From Maricaulis sp. (GTDB lineage Bacteria > Pseudomonadota > Alphaproteobacteria > Caulobacterales > Maricaulaceae), in assembly GCF_030149425.1 (NCBI RefSeq), contig NZ_JASBRQ010000044.1:1-64000 (forward strand): a stretch of DNA of 64,000 nt. Direction: 5' to 3'. The notes below the pieces were generated by a model that saw only the letters and a program-made list of their open reading frames with translations, did no database searches and was not told the DNA's origin. Both the position numbers and the translations under genes were made by a program. Positions 61,896-64,000 of this stretch are shown here, piece after piece; within the stretch, counting starts at the first letter, position 1, and every line of letters begins with the position of its first letter.

Positions 61896-62726
61896 ATGGA
61901 CCGCATCAACCAATGGGCTTCTTTTGGCGGCGAGCTGGCCGTGTTCGATCATGACAGTGCGGTCTGTGGCGTTCCGATGCGCTTTGCCGTCTTCACCCCG
62001 CCGCAGGCCAAGTCAGGCCCGGTGCCGGTCCTCTGGTATCTCTCCGGCCTGACCTGCAACTGGTCCAATGTGATGGAGAAGTCCGGCCTGCAGCGAGCGG
62101 CCAGCGAGCACGGCGTCATGGTCATCGCACCGGACACCAGCCCGCGCGGTGAAGAGGTCGCCGATGACGCGGCCTATGATCTCGGCCAGGGCGCCGGCTT
62201 CTACCTGACGGCGACGCAGGCGCCCTGGGCGCCGCACTTCCAGATGGATCGCTATATCACCGAGGAATTGCCGGCCCTGATCGCGGAAAACTTCCCCGCT
62301 GATGTGAGCCGCCAGGGCGTTTTCGGCCATTCCATGGGCGGGCATGGAGCTTTGACCCTGCACCTGAAACACCCGGAGACCTATCGCTCGGTCTCGGCCT
62401 TCTCGCCCATTGTGGCACCCAGCCAGGTGCCGTGGGGGCGCAAGGCCTTCACTGCCTATCTCGGTGCGGATGAGACCGCCTGGGCACACTATGATGCTTG
62501 TGAACTGGTCCGTACCCGCCCCAGCGCAGCGCATATTCTCATCGATCAGGGCGAGGCGGATCAGTTTCTGGAAGAGCAACTCAAGCCGGAACTGTTCGAG
62601 GCCGCCTGCCGCCTGGCCGGACAAAGTCTCACCGTGCGCCGCCAGCCCGGCTATGATCACTCATACTATTTCATCGCCAGCTTCATCGAGGACCATATCG
62701 CCCATCATGCCCGGGTGCTGACCTAG
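61896..62726 (+). CDS. fghA: S-formylglutathione hydrolase
   Basis: A 276-aa esterase-D-type alpha/beta hydrolase that cleaves S-formylglutathione to formate and glutathione, the step after AdhC. The nucleophile elbow is GHSMGGHGAL, the acid is in DQGEADQFL and the His in PGYDHSYYFI; VLWYLSGLTCNWSNVMEKSG is the FGH family start region. AGAGGACGG precedes the ATG. It is separated from adhC by small genes, a TA module and a repeat element. No formate dehydrogenase is in the window. Confidence 0.96.
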   Translation: MDRINQWASFGGELAVFDHDSAVCGVPMRFAVFTPPQAKSGPVPVLWYLSGLTCNWSNVMEKSGLQRAASEHGVMVIAPDTSPRGEEVADDAAYDLGQGAGFYLTATQAPWAPHFQMDRYITEELPALIAENFPADVSRQGVFGHSMGGHGALTLHLKHPETYRSVSAFSPIVAPSQVPWGRKAFTAYLGADETAWAHYDACELVRTRPSAAHILIDQGEADQFLEEQLKPELFEAACRLAGQSLTVRRQPGYDHSYYFIASFIEDHIAHHARVLT

Positions 62727-62770
62727 ACCTGCCCCTGCGACGGAATATCCAATAGCGCCCTTCCCGTTTA

Positions 62771-62809
62771 AAAAGTAAGGTTTTCGCGTTCGATTAACGC
62801 CATACTTTT
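62771..62809 (+). promoter_or_regulatory. Nested dyad before the DUF1538 pair
   Basis: AAAAGTA (62771-62777) and TACTTTT (62803-62809) are exact inverted copies, and inside them GCGTT-CGATT-AACGC is a second dyad. The pair sits just upstream of the ribosome site of the first DUF1538 gene. It could be an operator or an mRNA leader hairpin; no function is known. Confidence 0.3.
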
Positions 62810-62820
62810 CAAGCAGGTAG

Positions 62821-63549
62821 ATGCCACCCTCTCTTGTCGCCTACGGACGATTGCTGCTCGACAGCCTGCGCGATCTGGCGCCGATCATCCTCGTGGTGGC
62901 GTTTTTCCAGATCGCCGTCCTGCAACAACCCTTCCCCGATCTGCCCCGGATTATTTTCGGGCTGGTCGCCGTCCTCATGGGGCTGGCGCTGTTTATCCGC
63001 GGCCTGGAGATCGGCCTCTTCCCGATCGGTGAAAGCATGGCCGGAGCCTTCGCCCGCAAGGGTAATGTCTGGTGGCTGATGGGATTTGCCTTCGCCCTTG
63101 GATTTGGCACCACCGTCGCCGAGCCGGCGCTGATCGCCGTCGCCGCCGAAGCCGCCAGCGTCAAAGCCACCGAAGGCGCGCTGGCGGAAGCCGATCAGGC
63201 CTCCTATGCGCTGGGCCTGCGCTATACCGTCGCCGTATCCGTCGGCGCCGCGCTGGTTCTGGGGGTGATCCGCATCCTCAAGGGCTGGCCGATCCAGTTC
63301 CTGATCATTGGCGGCTATATCCTCATCGTATTGCTGACCCAGTTCGCACCACGCGAGATCATCGGCATTGCCTATGACAGCGGCGGGGTGACGACCTCCA
63401 CCATTACCGTGCCGCTGGTCACCGCCCTGGGCATCGGCCTCTCAACGGTAATCAAGGGGCGCAATCCGCTGATCGACGGTTTCGGCCTGATCGCCTTTGC
63501 CAGCCTGACCCCCATCCTCTTCGTCCTGCTCTACGGCATGGTGGTCTAG
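62821..63549 (+). CDS. DUF1538 membrane protein, first of a tandem pair
   Basis: A 242-aa polytopic membrane protein with about seven hydrophobic segments, including [33 protein letters not shown] and the signature [22 protein letters not shown]. This last block (T-[IV]-AEP-[AS]-L-I-A-V) is diagnostic of DUF1538, a family of unknown transport-type proteins usually found as adjacent pairs. GCAGGTAG precedes the ATG, and the next copy starts directly after its stop. Confidence 0.93.
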   Translation: MPPSLVAYGRLLLDSLRDLAPIILVVAFFQIAVLQQPFPDLPRIIFGLVAVLMGLALFIRGLEIGLFPIGESMAGAFARKGNVWWLMGFAFALGFGTTVAEPALIAVAAEAASVKATEGALAEADQASYALGLRYTVAVSVGAALVLGVIRILKGWPIQFLIIGGYILIVLLTQFAPREIIGIAYDSGGVTTSTITVPLVTALGIGLSTVIKGRNPLIDGFGLIAFASLTPILFVLLYGMVV

Positions 63550-64000
63550 ATGCTCGACGCGCTGATCCAGATCCTCACCACCCTGGTGACGACTTTGCGC
63601 GACGTTGCGCCGATCGCCCTGATCCTCGGCTTTTTCCAGATCGTGGTGCTGCGCCAGCGGGTGCCGCATCTGAAACAGGTTCTGATCGGTTTCGTTTATG
63701 TGATCCTCGGCCTGGCGCTGTTCCTGGTCGGGCTGCAAGAGGCGCTCTTCCCGCTGGGCGAGACCATGGCCCGGCAATTGACCGACCCGGCCTTTATCTA
63801 TGGCGGCGAGGCCATCCCCGAGGACCGCGACTGGACCAAATACTACTGGATCTACCTCTTCGCCTTCACCATCGGCTTTTCCACCACCATCGCCGAACCT
63901 TCGCTGATCGCCGTCTCGCTGAAAGCCGATGAAGCCTCCGGCGGCGCCATCTCGTCCTGGCCGCTGCGCATTGCCGTCGCCGTCGGGGTGGCCTTGTCGA
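63550..64000 (+). CDS. DUF1538 membrane protein, second copy, 3' partial
   Basis: The frame from ATG 63550 stays open to the end of the window (about 150 codons), so the ORF track omits it. The translation begins MLDALIQILTTLVTTL, then APIALILGFFQIVVL, and includes FTIGFSTTIAEPSLIAVSLKADE, the same AEPSLIAVS block as the first copy. It is therefore the paralogous second half of a DUF1538 pair, and the ATG follows the previous stop without a gap. The gene continues beyond the window. Confidence 0.9.
   Translation, partial: MLDALIQILTTLVTTLRDVAPIALILGFFQIVVLRQRVPHLKQVLIGFVYVILGLALFLVGLQEALFPLGETMARQLTDPAFIYGGEAIPEDRDWTKYYWIYLFAFTIGFSTTIAEPSLIAVSLKADEASGGAISSWPLRIAVAVGVALS

Noticed and set aside
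1-64000. CRISPR arrays, rRNA or tRNA genes
   Set aside because: Nothing with regular spaced repeats or tRNA-type TpsiC and anticodon arms was seen on either strand by eye.

Overview
The window is about 64 kb of GC-rich chromosomal DNA with tightly packed genes. Many genes overlap by ATGA or TGATG, and starts are often preceded by GGAGG-like or GGGG-rich ribosome sites. The families present (ADP-heptose LPS genes, an alpha-type compact type II secretion operon, glutathione-dependent formaldehyde oxidation, SRAP, DUF1538, DUF3108, DUF6090) fit a Gram-negative, aerobic, heterotrophic alphaproteobacterium. A marine Maricaulis/Hyphomonadaceae-like bacterium is my best guess, from style and content only; no rRNA or tRNA gene was seen to anchor it.

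Layout. 1-10 kb: tail of a VOC protein, a DUF6090-like membrane protein, MarR, SRAP, the hldE-gmhB-hldD ADP-heptose cluster, glpK divergent from a monoacylglycerol-lipase-like hydrolase, and a HI0933-type flavoprotein. 10-21 kb: an RND efflux pair, DUF1330, a PQQ-type sugar dehydrogenase, a small membrane protein, two tandem paralogues of an unrecognised family, an Uup-type ABC-F protein and an AraC regulator. 22-27 kb: a secreted M14 peptidase and a lipoprotein alkyl sulfatase. 26.8-32.5 kb: a signalling cluster of a TIR-TM-TPR protein, an unrecognised 202-aa protein and a TPR/Rossmann-like/class III cyclase protein, all on the minus strand. A Crp-type cyclic-nucleotide-binding regulator runs convergently into the cyclase, and a GTGA-N6-TCAC palindrome lies upstream of the TIR gene. 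This is the best candidate for an undescribed system.

32.5-35.3 kb: DUF3108 and a pair of secreted proteins, one with a tail-fibre/S74-like style. 35.4-50.5 kb (minus): one long translationally coupled operon running gspE-F-G-H-I-J-L-M-C-D-K, then a fused YraQ-type permease/FG-GAP/UnbV protein and two Sel1-repeat proteins. 50.6-57.8 kb: a 2384-aa modular Ig-like/autotransporter surface protein. 58-64 kb: adhC and fghA (formaldehyde detoxification), separated by small genes, a FitAB/VapBC-type toxin-antitoxin pair, a methyltransferase and a 172-bp inverted-repeat element, followed by a tandem DUF1538 membrane pair that runs off the window.

How the parts may work together. HldE, GmhB and HldD make ADP-L-glycero-D-manno-heptose for the LPS core. 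The lipase-like hydrolase and GlpK could feed glycerol into metabolism. The T2SS can export folded periplasmic proteins, and its co-transcribed permease/FG-GAP and Sel1 proteins look like accessory or client proteins. AdhC and FghA convert S-hydroxymethylglutathione to formate and glutathione. All assignments come from reading the sequence; no database search was run.
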